From: Micromonospora rhizosphaerae
Lineage (GTDB): Bacteria; Actinomycetota; Actinomycetes; Mycobacteriales; Micromonosporaceae
Assembly (NCBI RefSeq): GCF_900091465.1
Contig: NZ_FMHV01000002.1
Span: 2,232,001-2,296,000, forward strand
Reading direction: 5' to 3'
Length of the DNA: 64,000 bases
Shown: positions 46,746 to 56,278 of the stretch, piece by piece
How positions within the stretch are numbered: the stretch's first letter is position 1
Layout: every line of letters begins with the position of its first letter
The notes under the pieces: generated by a model
Database searches by the model: none
What the model was told of the DNA's origin: nothing
Seen by the model: the letters and a program-made list of their open reading frames with translations, nothing else
Translations under genes and position numbers: made by a program

Positions 46746-47627
46746 TTACAGCCGGTCGGCGGCGAGCAGCCGGTCGCCGGTGAAGGCGAGCAGCCAGCCG
46801 CCGCCCTTCGGGGTGGCGAAGTCGTCCGCCCGGCCGGTCAGCCGTTCCAGGGCGCCGGGGATCACCTTGCCCTGGCTGCACACCGCGACCGGCTCCCCGG
46901 CGCCGGCCAGCTCGACGAGACGGGCGGCGGCGGCCAGCACGCACTCCTCCGGCTGCTGGCCCGGCTTCGGCTCGTCGAGGTCGCCGACCACCTCGATCGG
47001 CAGGTCCAGCAGGGCGGCGGCCGGGTCCAGGGTCTGCACGCACCGACGGGCCGAGGCCGACAGCAGGCGTACCGGGCGGACCAGGGCCACCAGCTCGCCC
47101 AGGGCGTGGGCCTGCGCCCAGCCGATGGCGTCCAGCGGCCGGCCGGAGTCCGGCCCGGACCAGATGCCCCGCTTGCCGGCCTGCCCGTGCCGGACCAGCA
47201 CCATCGTGGCGGTGACCGGGGGCAGCGCCGCGAACCCGGCGAGCACCTCGGCGTCGTGCGGGTAGCTGATCAGGCGTACCGCCTCGTCGACCGGGAGCCA
47301 GCGGACCTCGTCCACCTCGGTGTCCGGCTGGAAGCCGCCCTCCGCCACGGCCCGCATCGACCAGTAGTCGACCGCCTTGGGACGACCCTGGCTGCGGTAG
47401 CGGATGGTCGGCAGCCGCACCTGCGGCACCGCTCGGACGTCGGTCTCCTCGGCCACCTCGCGGACGGCCGCCCGCAGCGGGTGCTCGCCGGACTCCAGCT
47501 TGCCCTTGGGCAGCGACCAGTCGCCGTACCGGGGGCGGTGCACCAGGCAGACCTCGACGCCCCGGGCACCCGGCCGCCAGACGACCCCGCCCGCCGCCCG
47601 GACGTCCACCGGTTCGTCGATCGTCAC
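46746..47627 (-). CDS. mutT1: MutT1-like NUDIX hydrolase fused to a histidine phosphatase
   Basis: A 293-aa fusion. Residues ~8-135 are a NUDIX domain with box GKLESGEHPLRAAVREVAEE (42-61). Residues ~140-293 are a histidine-phosphatase domain with VRHG (145-148), a second basic block and CSQGKVIPG. This is the architecture of mycobacterial MutT1, which hydrolyses 8-oxo-dGTP and related nucleotides, or diadenosine polyphosphates. GTG 47627 is preceded by TACGGT six bases upstream (leaderless). It lies 40 bp downstream of ppk1 on the same strand; polyphosphate/NTP metabolism is a shared theme. Confidence 0.9.
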   Translation of the reverse strand: MTIDEPVDVRAAGGVVWRPGARGVEVCLVHRPRYGDWSLPKGKLESGEHPLRAAVREVAEETDVRAVPQVRLPTIRYRSQGRPKAVDYWSMRAVAEGGFQPDTEVDEVRWLPVDEAVRLISYPHDAEVLAGFAALPPVTATMVLVRHGQAGKRGIWSGPDSGRPLDAIGWAQAHALGELVALVRPVRLLSASARRCVQTLDPAAALLDLPIEVVGDLDEPKPGQQPEECVLAAAARLVELAGAGEPVAVCSQGKVIPGALERLTGRADDFATPKGGGWLLAFTGDRLLAADRL

Positions 47628-47667
47628 CTGGTCACCGTAAGCCCGGCCGGGGCACGCTGTGGCCCGC

Positions 47668-49989
47668 TCAGCCGGCCGTCCCGCCCGCCCGGCGCAGCAA
47701 CAGCTCCTGCAGGTCGATCAGCGGCGTCTCCGCCGTGCTCGTACGCCGGCTCCAGGTGCCCTCCGCGGCCAGCTCGAACGCGTCCACCTCCGAGCTCATC
47801 GCGGCGCTGAGCACGTAGTCGAGCTCGGCCCGGGCGACCGGGTCGCTCACCTGCACCAGCGCCTCCACCCGCCGGTCCAGGTTGCGGTGCATCAGGTCGG
47901 ACGAGCCCATCCAGAACTCGGCGTCGCCGTTGTTGCCGAACCGGAAGACCCGCGAGTGCTCCAGGAACCGGCCGAGGATCGACCGGACCCGGATGTTCTC
48001 CGACAGGCCCGGGACACCCGGGCGGAGCGTGCACATGCCCCGGATCAGCAGATCGACGTGGACGCCGGCCTGAGAGGCCCGGTAGAGCGCGTCGATGATC
48101 TCCTCGTCCACCAGGGCGTTCACCTTCATCTGCACCAGCCCCGGCACGCCGAGCCGGACGTGGGCGATCTCCCGCTCGATCCGCTCGATCAGCCCGCTTC
48201 GGATGCCCTGCGGGGCCACCAGCAGCCGCCGGTACGCGGTCTGCCGGCTGTAGCCGGTGAGCACGTTGAACAGGTCGGTCAGGTCGGCGCCGATCTCCGG
48301 GTCGGCGGTCAGCATGCCGAAGTCCTCGTAGAGCCGGGCGGTCTTCGGGTGGTAGTTGCCGGTGCCGATGTGGCAGTAGCGGCGGATCTGGTTGCCCTCC
48401 TGGCGTACCACCAGGGCGGTCTTGCAGTGCGTCTTGAGGCCCACCAGGCCGTAGACGACGTGGCAGCCGGCGCGTTCCAGCGTCCGGGCCCAGCCGATGT
48501 TGGCCACCTCGTCGAAGCGCGCCTTCAACTCGACCAGCACCACCACCTGCTTGCCGGCGGCGGCAGCGTCGACCAACGCGTCGACGATCGGGGAGTCGCC
48601 GCTGGTGCGGTAGAGCGTCTGCTTGATGGCCAACACGTCCGGGTCGGCGGCGGCCTGCTCGATGAAGCGCTGCACGCTGGTGGCGAACGAGTGGTACGGG
48701 TGGTGCACCAGGATGTCCCCGTCCCGGAGGGTGGCGAAGACGCTGCGCGGCACCTCACCCTCGACGAGCCGGGGGTGGGTGGCCGGCACGAACGGTGGGT
48801 CCTTGAGCTCGGGGCGGTCGGCCTCGCCGTAGACCTGCCAGAGCGCGGAGAGATCCAGCAGGCCGGGCACCCGCAGCACGTCGTGGGCGTCCATGTCCAG
48901 CTCGCGGACGAGCAGCTCCAGCATGTGGTCGGAGATGGAGGCGGCGACCTCCAGGCGTACCGGTGGGCCGAACCGGCGCCGGGCCAGCTCCCGTTCCAGG
49001 GCCTGGAGCAGGTCCTCGTCGCGGTCCTCGTCGACCTCCACCTCCGCGTTGCGGGTCACCCGGAACAGGTGGCACTCCACCACCTGCATCCCGGAGAAGA
49101 GCTGCCCGAGGTGCACCGAGATGAGGTCCTCTACCGGGAGGAACCGGACGCCGGCGGAGTCCCGTGCGACCCGGACGAAGCGGGGCACGTTGTTCGGCAC
49201 CTTGACCCGGGCGAAGAGTTCCGAGCCGCCGTCCGGATCGCGGACCGACACGGCCAGGTTGAGCGACCGCCCCGAGATGTACGGGAAGGGGTGCGCCGGG
49301 TCGACGGCGAGCGGCGTGAGCACGGGGAAGATGTGCTCCCGGAACCAGGTGCGCAGCCGCTCCCGCTCGGCGTCGTCCAGGTCGGTCCAGCGCAGGATCC
49401 GGATGTCCTCGCCGGCCAGCTTCGGCAGCACGTCGTCGACGAAGCAGGCGGCGTGCCGGGCGACCAGGCCGGCCGTCTTCTCCGCGATCAGCTCCAGCTG
49501 GGTACGCAGCGGAAGCCGGTCGCCGCCGCGAATCGGCAGGCCGGCCGAGAGCCGGCGCTTCAGCCCGGCCACCCGCACCATGTAGAACTCGTCCAGGTTG
49601 CTGGCGAAGATGGCCAGGAACTTGGCGCGCTCCAGCAGCGGGGTGCGCGGGTCCTCGGCCAGCGCCAGCACCCGGGCGTTGAAGTCGAGCCAGGCGAGCT
49701 CCCGGTTGAGGAACCGGTCCTCGGGCAGCGGCGGGGCCGCCGGTGGCGCGGCGTCCTCCGCGCTCGGTGCGGGCCGGCGGGTTGCCGGATCGAGCACCTC
49801 CTCCAGCCCCGCGGAGGCGGCCGCGGCGTCGGTGCCGGGGGACTCGGGCGTGGCCGGGACGCTCTCCACGGGGGCGCTGGTGGAGCGGAACCGGCCGCCG
49901 GCGCCGCGGGTGGGGACGCCGTTGCGGCGTTCGACCGCGTCAGACGCGTGCGGGGTACGTTCGGGGTGTTCGCGAGGGGTGCTCACCAC
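47668..49989 (-). CDS. ppk1: Polyphosphate kinase 1
   Basis: A 773-aa PPK1 that makes polyphosphate from ATP through a phosphohistidine. A variable, Ala/Pro-rich N-terminus (~1-95) precedes the N domain ([38 protein letters not shown]). The catalytic His region is [12 protein letters not shown] and the second conserved His is in [29 protein letters not shown] is typical. A PHO-box-like array lies directly upstream. GTG 49989 is the start; the next codon-aligned GTG 49986 is possible. Confidence 0.95.
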   Translation of the reverse strand: MVSTPREHPERTPHASDAVERRNGVPTRGAGGRFRSTSAPVESVPATPESPGTDAAAASAGLEEVLDPATRRPAPSAEDAAPPAAPPLPEDRFLNRELAWLDFNARVLALAEDPRTPLLERAKFLAIFASNLDEFYMVRVAGLKRRLSAGLPIRGGDRLPLRTQLELIAEKTAGLVARHAACFVDDVLPKLAGEDIRILRWTDLDDAERERLRTWFREHIFPVLTPLAVDPAHPFPYISGRSLNLAVSVRDPDGGSELFARVKVPNNVPRFVRVARDSAGVRFLPVEDLISVHLGQLFSGMQVVECHLFRVTRNAEVEVDEDRDEDLLQALERELARRRFGPPVRLEVAASISDHMLELLVRELDMDAHDVLRVPGLLDLSALWQVYGEADRPELKDPPFVPATHPRLVEGEVPRSVFATLRDGDILVHHPYHSFATSVQRFIEQAAADPDVLAIKQTLYRTSGDSPIVDALVDAAAAGKQVVVLVELKARFDEVANIGWARTLERAGCHVVYGLVGLKTHCKTALVVRQEGNQIRRYCHIGTGNYHPKTARLYEDFGMLTADPEIGADLTDLFNVLTGYSRQTAYRRLLVAPQGIRSGLIERIEREIAHVRLGVPGLVQMKVNALVDEEIIDALYRASQAGVHVDLLIRGMCTLRPGVPGLSENIRVRSILGRFLEHSRVFRFGNNGDAEFWMGSSDLMHRNLDRRVEALVQVSDPVARAELDYVLSAAMSSEVDAFELAAEGTWSRRTSTAETPLIDLQELLLRRAGGTAG

Positions 49990-49993
49990 CTCA

Positions 49994-50026
49994 TAATCAC
50001 CCGAATTCGGTGAACGGAAAATGAAC
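49994..50026 (-). promoter_or_regulatory. PHO-box-like direct repeats upstream of ppk1
   Basis: On the minus strand the sequence reads GTTCATTTTCC, GTTCACCGAAT, TCGGGTGATTA: three consecutive 11-nt units, the second a perfect GTTCACC PhoP half-site and the first matching GTTCA. It lies 5-37 bp before the ppk1 start. PhoP-type regulation of ppk under phosphate starvation is established in Streptomyces; here it is inferred from the repeats. Confidence 0.65.
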
Positions 50027-50040
50027 TTCGCTCGGGCGGC

Positions 50041-50238
50041 TCAGGCCATCGTCGGCAACGTCACCCGGATGATCTCGCCCGCGGCGTCCCGGTCGACCCG
50101 GACCCGTTGGCCGAGCCGGAGCAGTCGAAGCCCGGAGGCGTCGAAGGCGTGGGCCGGGAAGGCCAGCTCGGTGCCGTCGTCGAGGAGCAGCACCCCGTTG
50201 CGGTTCGACGCGTCGAAGGTGGCCACCGTGCCCTGCAT
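50041..50238 (-). CDS. Small cold-shock-domain-like protein
   Basis: A 65-aa OB-fold-like protein (MQGTVATFDASNRNGVLLLDDGTELAFPAHAFDASGLRLLRLGQRVRV) resembling an actinobacterial group of divergent CSD proteins. The canonical RNP1 (KGFGFI) and RNP2 (VFVH) aromatic motifs are not present, so nucleic-acid binding is uncertain. ATG 50238 is chosen; a start at 50253 adds five residues. It lies between cofC and ppk1 on the same strand. Confidence 0.7.
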   Translation of the reverse strand: MQGTVATFDASNRNGVLLLDDGTELAFPAHAFDASGLRLLRLGQRVRVDRDAAGEIIRVTLPTMA

Positions 50239-50264
50239 GCCAGCACCGTACACCGGGGGCCGGG

Positions 50265-50915
50265 TCAGCCCGGCGTGGCGGCCGCGGGGCGGGCGCCGGT
50301 GAGCGCGGCGGTGCGCGGTCCGAGGCCGAGCCGGGCCGCCGTGGCCAGGTCCTCGGCGGTGTCCACGTCCCGGCGCAGGGTCGGCCAGTCGCCGCCGAGC
50401 GGCAGCGCCCCGCTCGCCGCGTGCGCGGCCGCCGAGGCCACCCCGAACCGGGGGTCCAGCGGCACGCCCGCCGGCGCGGTGAGCAGCACCGTGCCGCTGC
50501 CCGGGGCGTCGGCCACGAACCGGCGTACCCCCGGCGGACCGGCGGAGGCGGCCCGCAGCGCCGCCGCCAGCTCGGCCGGGCGCAGGGCCGGTAGGTCGGC
50601 GGTGAGGCCGGCCACCCGGGCATGCCGGCCGGCGGCCGCGGCGCCGTGCCGGAACGCGGCGTTCAGCCCGGCGTCCGGGGCGTCCGGCACGACCCGGGCG
50701 CCGGTCCGGCCCAGCTCCGCCGCCGCCCGCGCGTCGTCGGTCACCACCAGGACCTCGGCCACCGCGGCGCAGGCCAGCACCGCGCGGACCGTGTCGGCCA
50801 CCAGGGCCAGCGCCAGCTCCTCATGGGGTACGGCCGGCAGCGCGCCCCGCAGGCGGCTCTTCGCCGCGGGGAGGCGCTTCACCGGAACCACCACGCTCCA
50901 CGTCGGCTCAGGCAC
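50265..50915 (-). CDS. cofC: 2-phospho-L-lactate / phosphoenolpyruvate guanylyltransferase
   Basis: A 216-aa nucleotidyltransferase of coenzyme F420 synthesis (CofC/FbiD), which activates phospholactate or PEP with GTP. The N-terminus WSVVVPVKRLPAAKSRL, LVVTDDARAAAELGR, GLNAAFRHGA, and the metal Asp in GLTADLPALRP are typical, as is the late DVDTAEDLATAARLGLG. GTG 50915 was chosen; the frame stays open upstream into plsC antisense. Other F420 genes are not in this window. Divergent from plsC. Confidence 0.92.
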   Translation of the reverse strand: MPEPTWSVVVPVKRLPAAKSRLRGALPAVPHEELALALVADTVRAVLACAAVAEVLVVTDDARAAAELGRTGARVVPDAPDAGLNAAFRHGAAAAGRHARVAGLTADLPALRPAELAAALRAASAGPPGVRRFVADAPGSGTVLLTAPAGVPLDPRFGVASAAAHAASGALPLGGDWPTLRRDVDTAEDLATAARLGLGPRTAALTGARPAAATPG

Positions 50916-51036
50916 GTGACAATCCTGCCAGTCGGACGGCGGTACCCTCACTGGCCGGGCCCGGGGCGAGCAGGCATGATTTCGTCGCGGGGGCGCGGGC
51001 GCGGGTGCGCGGGTCGGGGCACTACGAGGAGGCAGG

Positions 51037-51774
51037 GTGGCACGGCGGAGGCTGGGATTCTGGCGACGGTTCGCCGTGGCGCTGGTCAAGCCGGTGCTGA
51101 CCGTCTGGACCCGGCGCACCTGGCGCGGGGCGGAGCACCTGGCCCGCGAGGGCGGCATCATCATCGTGCCCAACCACATCTCGCACGCCGACCCGCTGGT
51201 CTCCGCGCATTTCATCCACGACGCGGGGCGCTGGCCGCAGTACCTGGGCAAGGCCAGCGTTTTCCGGGTGCCGGTGATCGGCTGGATCCTGCACCGGTGC
51301 AAGCAGATCCCGGTCGAGCGCGGCACGATGGACGCGGCCAGGTCGCTGGACAAGCTGGTCGCCGCGGTGCGCGAGGGTGGCGCGGTGGTGATCTACCCGG
51401 AGGGGACGACCACCCGGGAGCCGGAGCTGTGGCCGATGAAGGGCAAGACCGGCGCCGCCCGGCTGGCGCTGGCCACGGGCGCGCCGGTGATCCCGCTGGC
51501 GATGTGGGGCCCGGAGAAGATCTTCGACCCGCGGACCAACCGGCTGAGCCTGCGGCCCCGGATCCCGGTCACCGTGGTCGCCGGCCCGCCGATCGACCTC
51601 AGCCGGTGGGCCGGAGCCACGCCGACCCGGGCGATCCTTGAGGAGATGACCGACACCATCATGCTGCGGGTGCGCGACCTGGTCGCCGAGATCCGGGGCG
51701 GCACGCCACCGCCGCTCTGGGAACGACCGGCCCGTTCGCGCGTCGAGCCGCGGCAGCAGGACGGTGTGGCATGA
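51037..51774 (+). CDS. plsC: 1-acyl-sn-glycerol-3-phosphate acyltransferase
   Basis: A 245-aa PlsC-type membrane-associated acyltransferase making phosphatidic acid. The catalytic motif is NHISHADP (HX4D), followed by [17 protein letters not shown], the substrate block [29 protein letters not shown], and [18 protein letters not shown] precedes GTG 51037. It overlaps gpsA by four bases, joining two steps of phospholipid precursor synthesis in one operon. Confidence 0.93.
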   Translation: MARRRLGFWRRFAVALVKPVLTVWTRRTWRGAEHLAREGGIIIVPNHISHADPLVSAHFIHDAGRWPQYLGKASVFRVPVIGWILHRCKQIPVERGTMDAARSLDKLVAAVREGGAVVIYPEGTTTREPELWPMKGKTGAARLALATGAPVIPLAMWGPEKIFDPRTNRLSLRPRIPVTVVAGPPIDLSRWAGATPTRAILEEMTDTIMLRVRDLVAEIRGGTPPPLWERPARSRVEPRQQDGVA

Positions 51775-52778
51775 GCGGACACGTGGCGGTGCTGGGCGCC
51801 GGGTCGTGGGGGACCGCGTTCGCCAAGATCCTCGCCGACGCGGGCCGGGACGTGACGATCTGGGCCCGCCGGGAGTCGGTGGCCGAGGCGATCCGCTCAA
51901 CCCGGCGCAACCCGGACTATCTGCCCGAACTGCGGCTGCCCGAGCGGGTCACTGCGACCGGTGACGCCGCCAAGGCCATCTCCGGCGCCGAGTTGGTCGT
52001 CCTCTCGGTGCCCTCGCAGACGCTGCGGGGAAACCTCGCCGAGTGGGCGGTGCACCTCGCCCCGGACGCCACCCTGGTCTCCCTGATGAAGGGGATCGAG
52101 CTGGGCACCACCAGGCGGATGAGCGAGGTGATCGTGGAGGCCGCCCGGGTCACCCCGGACCGCGTGGTGGTGGTCTCCGGGCCCAACCTGGCCCCCGAGA
52201 TCGCCGCCGAGCAGCCGGCCGCGACCGTGGTCGCCGGCACCGACAGCCGCCGCACCGCCCTGGTGCAGTCGTCCATCCGGACGTCGTACCTCCGGCCGTA
52301 CACCAACGACGACGTGATCGGCTGCGAGCTGGGCGGGGCGGTCAAGAACGTGATCGCCCTCGCGTACGGGATCGCCACCGCGATGGGCTTCGGCGACAAC
52401 ACCCGGGCGATGCTGATGACCCGGGGACTGGCCGAGACCGCCCGGCTGGGCGTGGCGCTCGGCGCGGACCCGATCACCTTCGCGGGCCTGGCCGGCATGG
52501 GCGACCTGGTCGCCTCCTGCTCCTCGCCGCTCGCCCGCAACCGCACCTTCGGCGAGCACCTGGGCCGGGGCGCCACGTTGGAGCAGGCCCAGCGGGCGAC
52601 CCGGCAGACCGCCGAGGGGGTCAAGAGCGCCCTCGCCGTCCGCGACCTGGCCCGGGCCCACGGCGTGGAGATGCCGATCACCGAGCAGGTCGAGCGGATC
52701 TGCCACGAGGGGATGAACCCGCGGCTCGCCGTGGACGCGCTGATGAGCCGGACCGCCAAGCCCGAGTCGTACGAGTGA
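51771..52778 (+). CDS. gpsA: NAD(P)-dependent glycerol-3-phosphate dehydrogenase
   Basis: A 335-aa GpsA reducing dihydroxyacetone phosphate to sn-glycerol-3-phosphate for phospholipids. Rossmann motif [21 protein letters not shown]; catalytic Lys in [15 protein letters not shown]; the C-terminal block [28 protein letters not shown] is standard. The start overlaps the plsC stop (ATGA), and a PLP lyase gene follows after 7 bp. Confidence 0.96.
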   Translation: MSGHVAVLGAGSWGTAFAKILADAGRDVTIWARRESVAEAIRSTRRNPDYLPELRLPERVTATGDAAKAISGAELVVLSVPSQTLRGNLAEWAVHLAPDATLVSLMKGIELGTTRRMSEVIVEAARVTPDRVVVVSGPNLAPEIAAEQPAATVVAGTDSRRTALVQSSIRTSYLRPYTNDDVIGCELGGAVKNVIALAYGIATAMGFGDNTRAMLMTRGLAETARLGVALGADPITFAGLAGMGDLVASCSSPLARNRTFGEHLGRGATLEQAQRATRQTAEGVKSALAVRDLARAHGVEMPITEQVERICHEGMNPRLAVDALMSRTAKPESYE

Positions 52779-52785
52779 GGCCGGG

Positions 52786-53952
52786 ATGACCGAGCGGAAC
52801 GGCTGGTCCGACGGCACCCGGTGCGCGCACGCCGGGCTGCCGGCGCCGGCGCCCGGGGAGCCGTTCCTGCCCGGTCCGGTCTTCGCCGCGCCGTACCACC
52901 TCGATCCGTGGCAGGGGCCGTCGGCGACGCCGAACGGGTACGGGCGGCCGGACAACCCCACCCGCCGGCTGCTGGAGGCGGCCATCGGCGAGCTGGAGGG
53001 CGGCGAGTGCCGCGTCTTCGCCAGCGGCCAGGCGGCCATCACCGGGCTGCTGCTGGCGCTGCTGCGCCCCGGCGACACCGTGCTGCTCCCGGCCGACGGG
53101 TACTTCCCGGTGCGCGCTTTCGCCACGGCCACCCTGGAGGGCATCGGGGTGCGGGTACGGTTCGTGCCGACCGCCGGGCCGTACCCGTCGTTCGAGGGCG
53201 TCCGGCTGCTGATGCTGGAGACCCCGGCGAACCCGGGCCTGGACGTGGCCGACGTGCCGGAGCTGGCCGCCCGGGCGCACGCCGCCGGCGCCCTCGTCGC
53301 GGTCGACAACACCACCGCAACCCCGCTCGGACAGCGCCCGCTCGACCTGGGCGCCGACGTCGTGGTCGCCTCCGGCACCAAGGCGCTGACCGGCCACTCG
53401 GACCTGCTGCTCGGCTACGTGGCCACCCGCTCGGCCGAACTGCTCGACCCGGTGACCGCGTGGCGGACCACCACCGGGGCCGTCCCGGGCGCCTTCGACG
53501 CCTGGCTGGCCCACCGGTCCCTGGCCACCATGGACCTGCGGCTGGCCCGGCAGTCCGCCAACGCGGAGGCGGTGGCCCGGCTGCTCTCCGGGCGCGCCGA
53601 CGTGACCGGCCTGCGCTGGCCCGGACTGCCCGACGACCCGGCGTACCCGGTTGCCTCGGTCCAGATGCGACGGATGCCGGGGGTGCTCTCCTTCGACCTC
53701 GGCGACGCGGACCGGGTCGCCCGGTTCCTCGACGCGGCCCGGCTGGTCGCCGCCGCCACCTCGTTCGGCGGGCTGCACACCAGCGCCGACCGGCGGGCCC
53801 AGTGGGGCGACGACACCCCGCCCGGCTTCGTGCGGCTCTCCTGCGGCATCGAGGACCCCGCCGATCTGGTGGCCGACATCGCCGCCGCGCTGGACGCCAG
53901 CCTTCCCGGTGGTCGGGTCGCGAATCCGGGCGGCGCGACGAGGGCCGGCTGA
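52786..53952 (+). CDS. Cystathionine gamma-lyase/synthase-type PLP enzyme
   Basis: A 388-aa Cys/Met-metabolism PLP enzyme. YGRPDNPTRRLLEAAIGELEGG, SGQAAITGLLLALLRPGD, the PLP Asp/Asn in VAVDNTTATPLGQRPLDLGAD, the Schiff-base Lys in VASGTKALTGHSD and VRLSCGIEDPADLVADI are all present. Whether it acts as gamma-lyase or gamma-synthase cannot be decided from these motifs. It starts 7 bp after gpsA, so it is probably read from the same transcript although the pathway differs. Confidence 0.9.
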   Translation: MTERNGWSDGTRCAHAGLPAPAPGEPFLPGPVFAAPYHLDPWQGPSATPNGYGRPDNPTRRLLEAAIGELEGGECRVFASGQAAITGLLLALLRPGDTVLLPADGYFPVRAFATATLEGIGVRVRFVPTAGPYPSFEGVRLLMLETPANPGLDVADVPELAARAHAAGALVAVDNTTATPLGQRPLDLGADVVVASGTKALTGHSDLLLGYVATRSAELLDPVTAWRTTTGAVPGAFDAWLAHRSLATMDLRLARQSANAEAVARLLSGRADVTGLRWPGLPDDPAYPVASVQMRRMPGVLSFDLGDADRVARFLDAARLVAAATSFGGLHTSADRRAQWGDDTPPGFVRLSCGIEDPADLVADIAAALDASLPGGRVANPGGATRAG

Positions 53953-54116
53953 GCTATCGTGACCCCGGCCCGTACGGGCAGCCACGGCCCGCGCGGGCCC
54001 CGACCGGAGGAGGTGAGTCCGATCCATCAGACAGGACCGGCGCTCCCCTCCGAGTCCGCGTCGCCCCGCCGATAGGCGACGCCGGGAGTGCCGAAGAGCA
54101 TTCCCGGAGGCTTCCC

Positions 54117-54908
54117 ATGGCACCGTCCCCCCTCTCTCCCGACCGTCCCGCCCTGGTCACCCGTCTGCGCGCCGCCGGCTGCGTCTACGCCGAGGACGAG
54201 GCGGAACTGCTGATCGACGCCGCCGACTCGCCCGAGGCGCTGGCCGACCTGGTCGACCGCCGGGTCGCCGGCCTGCCGCTGGAGCACCTGCTCGGCTGGG
54301 CCGAGTTCTGCGGCCTGCGGGTGGCCCTCGATCCGGGCGTCTTCGTGCCCCGCGGTCGTACCGCCCTGCTGGTCTCCGCCGCCGCGGCGGTGGCCGGTCC
54401 CGCGCCCGCCGTGCTGGATCTGTGCTGCGGGTCGGGCGCCGCCGCGCTGGTGCTGGCCCGGCGGCTCGCGCCCCGCTGGCTGGCCGCCACCGACCTCGAC
54501 CCGGCCGCGGTGGCCTGCGCCCGGCGCAACCTCGCCCCACTCGGCGTGCCGGTGTTCGAGGGTGACCTGTTCGAGCCGCTCCCCACGCGCTGGCGGGGAC
54601 GGCTCGACCTGGTGGTCGCGAACGCCCCGTACGTGCCGGCCGGGGCGGTGGCGCTGATGCCACCGGAGGCGCGGCTGCACGAGGCGCCGATGGCGCTCGA
54701 CGGCGGTGCGGACGGGCTGGCCGTGCTGCGCCGGGTGGCGGCCGGCGCGGCGGAATGGCTCGCCCCGGGCGGTCACCTGGCGGTGGAGATCAGCGTCGGG
54801 CAGGCCGACGCGCTCTGCGCGGTGCTGGCCGGGCGCGGTCTGGAGCCGGCGGTGGTGCACGACCACGACCTGGACGCCACTGCCGTCACCGCCCGCCGCC
54901 CGGTCTGA
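54117..54908 (+). CDS. PrmC/HemK-like putative protein-glutamine N5-methyltransferase
   Basis: A 263-aa SAM methyltransferase. The N-terminal helical part (GLPLEHLLGWAEFCGLRVALDPGVFVPR) and motif I (VLDLCCGSGAAALVLARR) match PrmC-like enzymes, but the catalytic NPPY is NAPYVP. This subgroup is an actinobacterial paralog; true PrmC (release-factor methylation) is expected next to prfA elsewhere. Substrate unknown. ATG 54117 is preceded by GGAGG. The 164-bp spacer upstream contains a TATCGT -10-like element. Confidence 0.85.
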   Translation: MAPSPLSPDRPALVTRLRAAGCVYAEDEAELLIDAADSPEALADLVDRRVAGLPLEHLLGWAEFCGLRVALDPGVFVPRGRTALLVSAAAAVAGPAPAVLDLCCGSGAAALVLARRLAPRWLAATDLDPAAVACARRNLAPLGVPVFEGDLFEPLPTRWRGRLDLVVANAPYVPAGAVALMPPEARLHEAPMALDGGADGLAVLRRVAAGAAEWLAPGGHLAVEISVGQADALCAVLAGRGLEPAVVHDHDLDATAVTARRPV

Positions 54909-55196
54909 GTGACCGCACCGGCGCTGCGCCCTGCCCCGCCCACCGCACGCCGGCTTCGGCCTATGGCGGCGGGGCAGTGGTCGCCGATTCGCTCGCAGGG
55001 CATATGCCGCCCGCGGGTGGCTCGCTGGGCGAGCACCGCCTTGCAGAGCTCGCCGGTGCCACCTCCGGCACCCGCGACACCGGCCGCGGAGTCCGGTGCG
55101 CACCGGCAGCCGGGGTGGCGGGCGGAGGTTCGAGGCATGGCGGGACGCTGACGGTGGAACTAGCCTCGGATCAATCGGTCGGCGGGAGGCGGTGCG
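54909..55196. other. Gap without a convincing gene
   Basis: A GTG-started frame directly after the methyltransferase stop (54909-55151, 80 codons) exists but is rich in Pro/Arg/Ala/Ser with no domain, and an antisense frame covers the same DNA. Its codon pattern does not favour either. AACTAGCCT near 55158 may be the ROK-kinase promoter. I see no tRNA, repeat or terminator here. Confidence 0.4.
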
Positions 55197-56249
55197 GTGG
55201 GTAGCGCGGGTGTGCCGGTGGTGGTGGGCCTCGACAACGGAGGGAACAGCAACAACGCGACCGTCCTGACCGTCGACGGGCGGTTTCTGGTGGACGGGCT
55301 GGTGGAGATCCCGAGCGAGGTCCAGGCCGGCCCGGAGGCGGCGATCGAGGCGCTGGCCCGGGCGCTGGACGGCGTCCTCGCGTTGACCGGCGTCGCCCGC
55401 GAGCTGGTCCGCGCCGTCGGACTGGACACCCCGGGCCCGGCCAGCGCCACCGGCGTCATCTCATCCCGGGGCTCGACCAACTTCTCCCAGCCGGCCTGGC
55501 GGGGGTACGACGTGCGCGGCGCGCTGGAGCGCCGGCTCGGCCTGCCCGTGATCTACCACAACGACGGCAACGCGGCCGCCCTCTACGCCCACCACGTCCA
55601 CTTCGGAGCGGACGCGATGAGCCGCTCCTCGGTGGCCGCGATCGTCGGCACCGGCCTCGGCGGCGGGGTGGTCGAGGGCGGCCGGGTGGTAACCGGCGCC
55701 GCCGGCATGGCGGGGGAGTTCGGGCACGTGCACATCCCGCTGGACGGGCTGCTGGCGCCCGGCCAGCCGGTGCCCAGCTGCGCCTGCGGCTTCGCCGGGG
55801 ACGCGGAGAGCGTCGCCTCGCTGACCGCCATCGAGCGGAACCTGCTGCCGTACTTTCTGGCCCGGCACCCGGGACACCCGCTCGCGGCCGAGGAGCCGGG
55901 CCGGGCGGCGAAGCTGGTCCGCGGGTACGGCGAGCGCGGCGACCCGCTGGCCCGGGAGGTCTTCGCCCAGCAGGCGATGGCGTTGGGGCGGCTCTTCACG
56001 ATCGCGGCCAACTTCACCGACCCGGACGCGTACTTCGTCGGCGGAGGGGTGGTGGAGGCGGCGCCGGAGTTCCGGGACTGGTTCCTCGCCACGGTCCGCG
56101 CGCACACCGTGCTCCGCGCCGAGCAGGCCGCCGTCGCCACCTTCGCTCTGGTGCCGGACCGGGACATGGCCGGGTCACGCGGGGTGGCCATCGCGGCGCT
56201 GGAGGCGCTGCGTGCCGCGCCGACCCCGCCGGCGGTCGTCGCTGGCTGA
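55197..56249 (+). CDS. ROK-family sugar kinase/regulator, variant zinc motif
   Basis: A 350-aa ROK protein without an N-terminal HTH, so probably a sugar kinase rather than a repressor. Phosphate-binding VVVGLDNGGNSNNATVL (Asn replaces the usual Thr), catalytic Asp in YHNDGNAAALYAHH, and ATP loop GTGLGGGVVEGG are present, as is GEFGHVHIP. The zinc motif CxCGxxGCxE is altered: Cys195-Ala-Cys197-Gly-Phe-Ala-Gly201-Asp202-Ala-Glu204, with Asp for the third Cys. GTG 55197 follows GGGAGG. The substrate is unknown. Confidence 0.85.
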   Translation: MGSAGVPVVVGLDNGGNSNNATVLTVDGRFLVDGLVEIPSEVQAGPEAAIEALARALDGVLALTGVARELVRAVGLDTPGPASATGVISSRGSTNFSQPAWRGYDVRGALERRLGLPVIYHNDGNAAALYAHHVHFGADAMSRSSVAAIVGTGLGGGVVEGGRVVTGAAGMAGEFGHVHIPLDGLLAPGQPVPSCACGFAGDAESVASLTAIERNLLPYFLARHPGHPLAAEEPGRAAKLVRGYGERGDPLAREVFAQQAMALGRLFTIAANFTDPDAYFVGGGVVEAAPEFRDWFLATVRAHTVLRAEQAAVATFALVPDRDMAGSRGVAIAALEALRAAPTPPAVVAG

Positions 56250-56278
56250 ACCGGCAGCCGCGGCCGTCCCCGTCGGGC

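Noticed and set aside
54909..55151. GTG-started 80-codon ORF after the PrmC-like gene
   Set aside because: No domain, biased composition, and an equally long antisense frame; kept only as a gap note.
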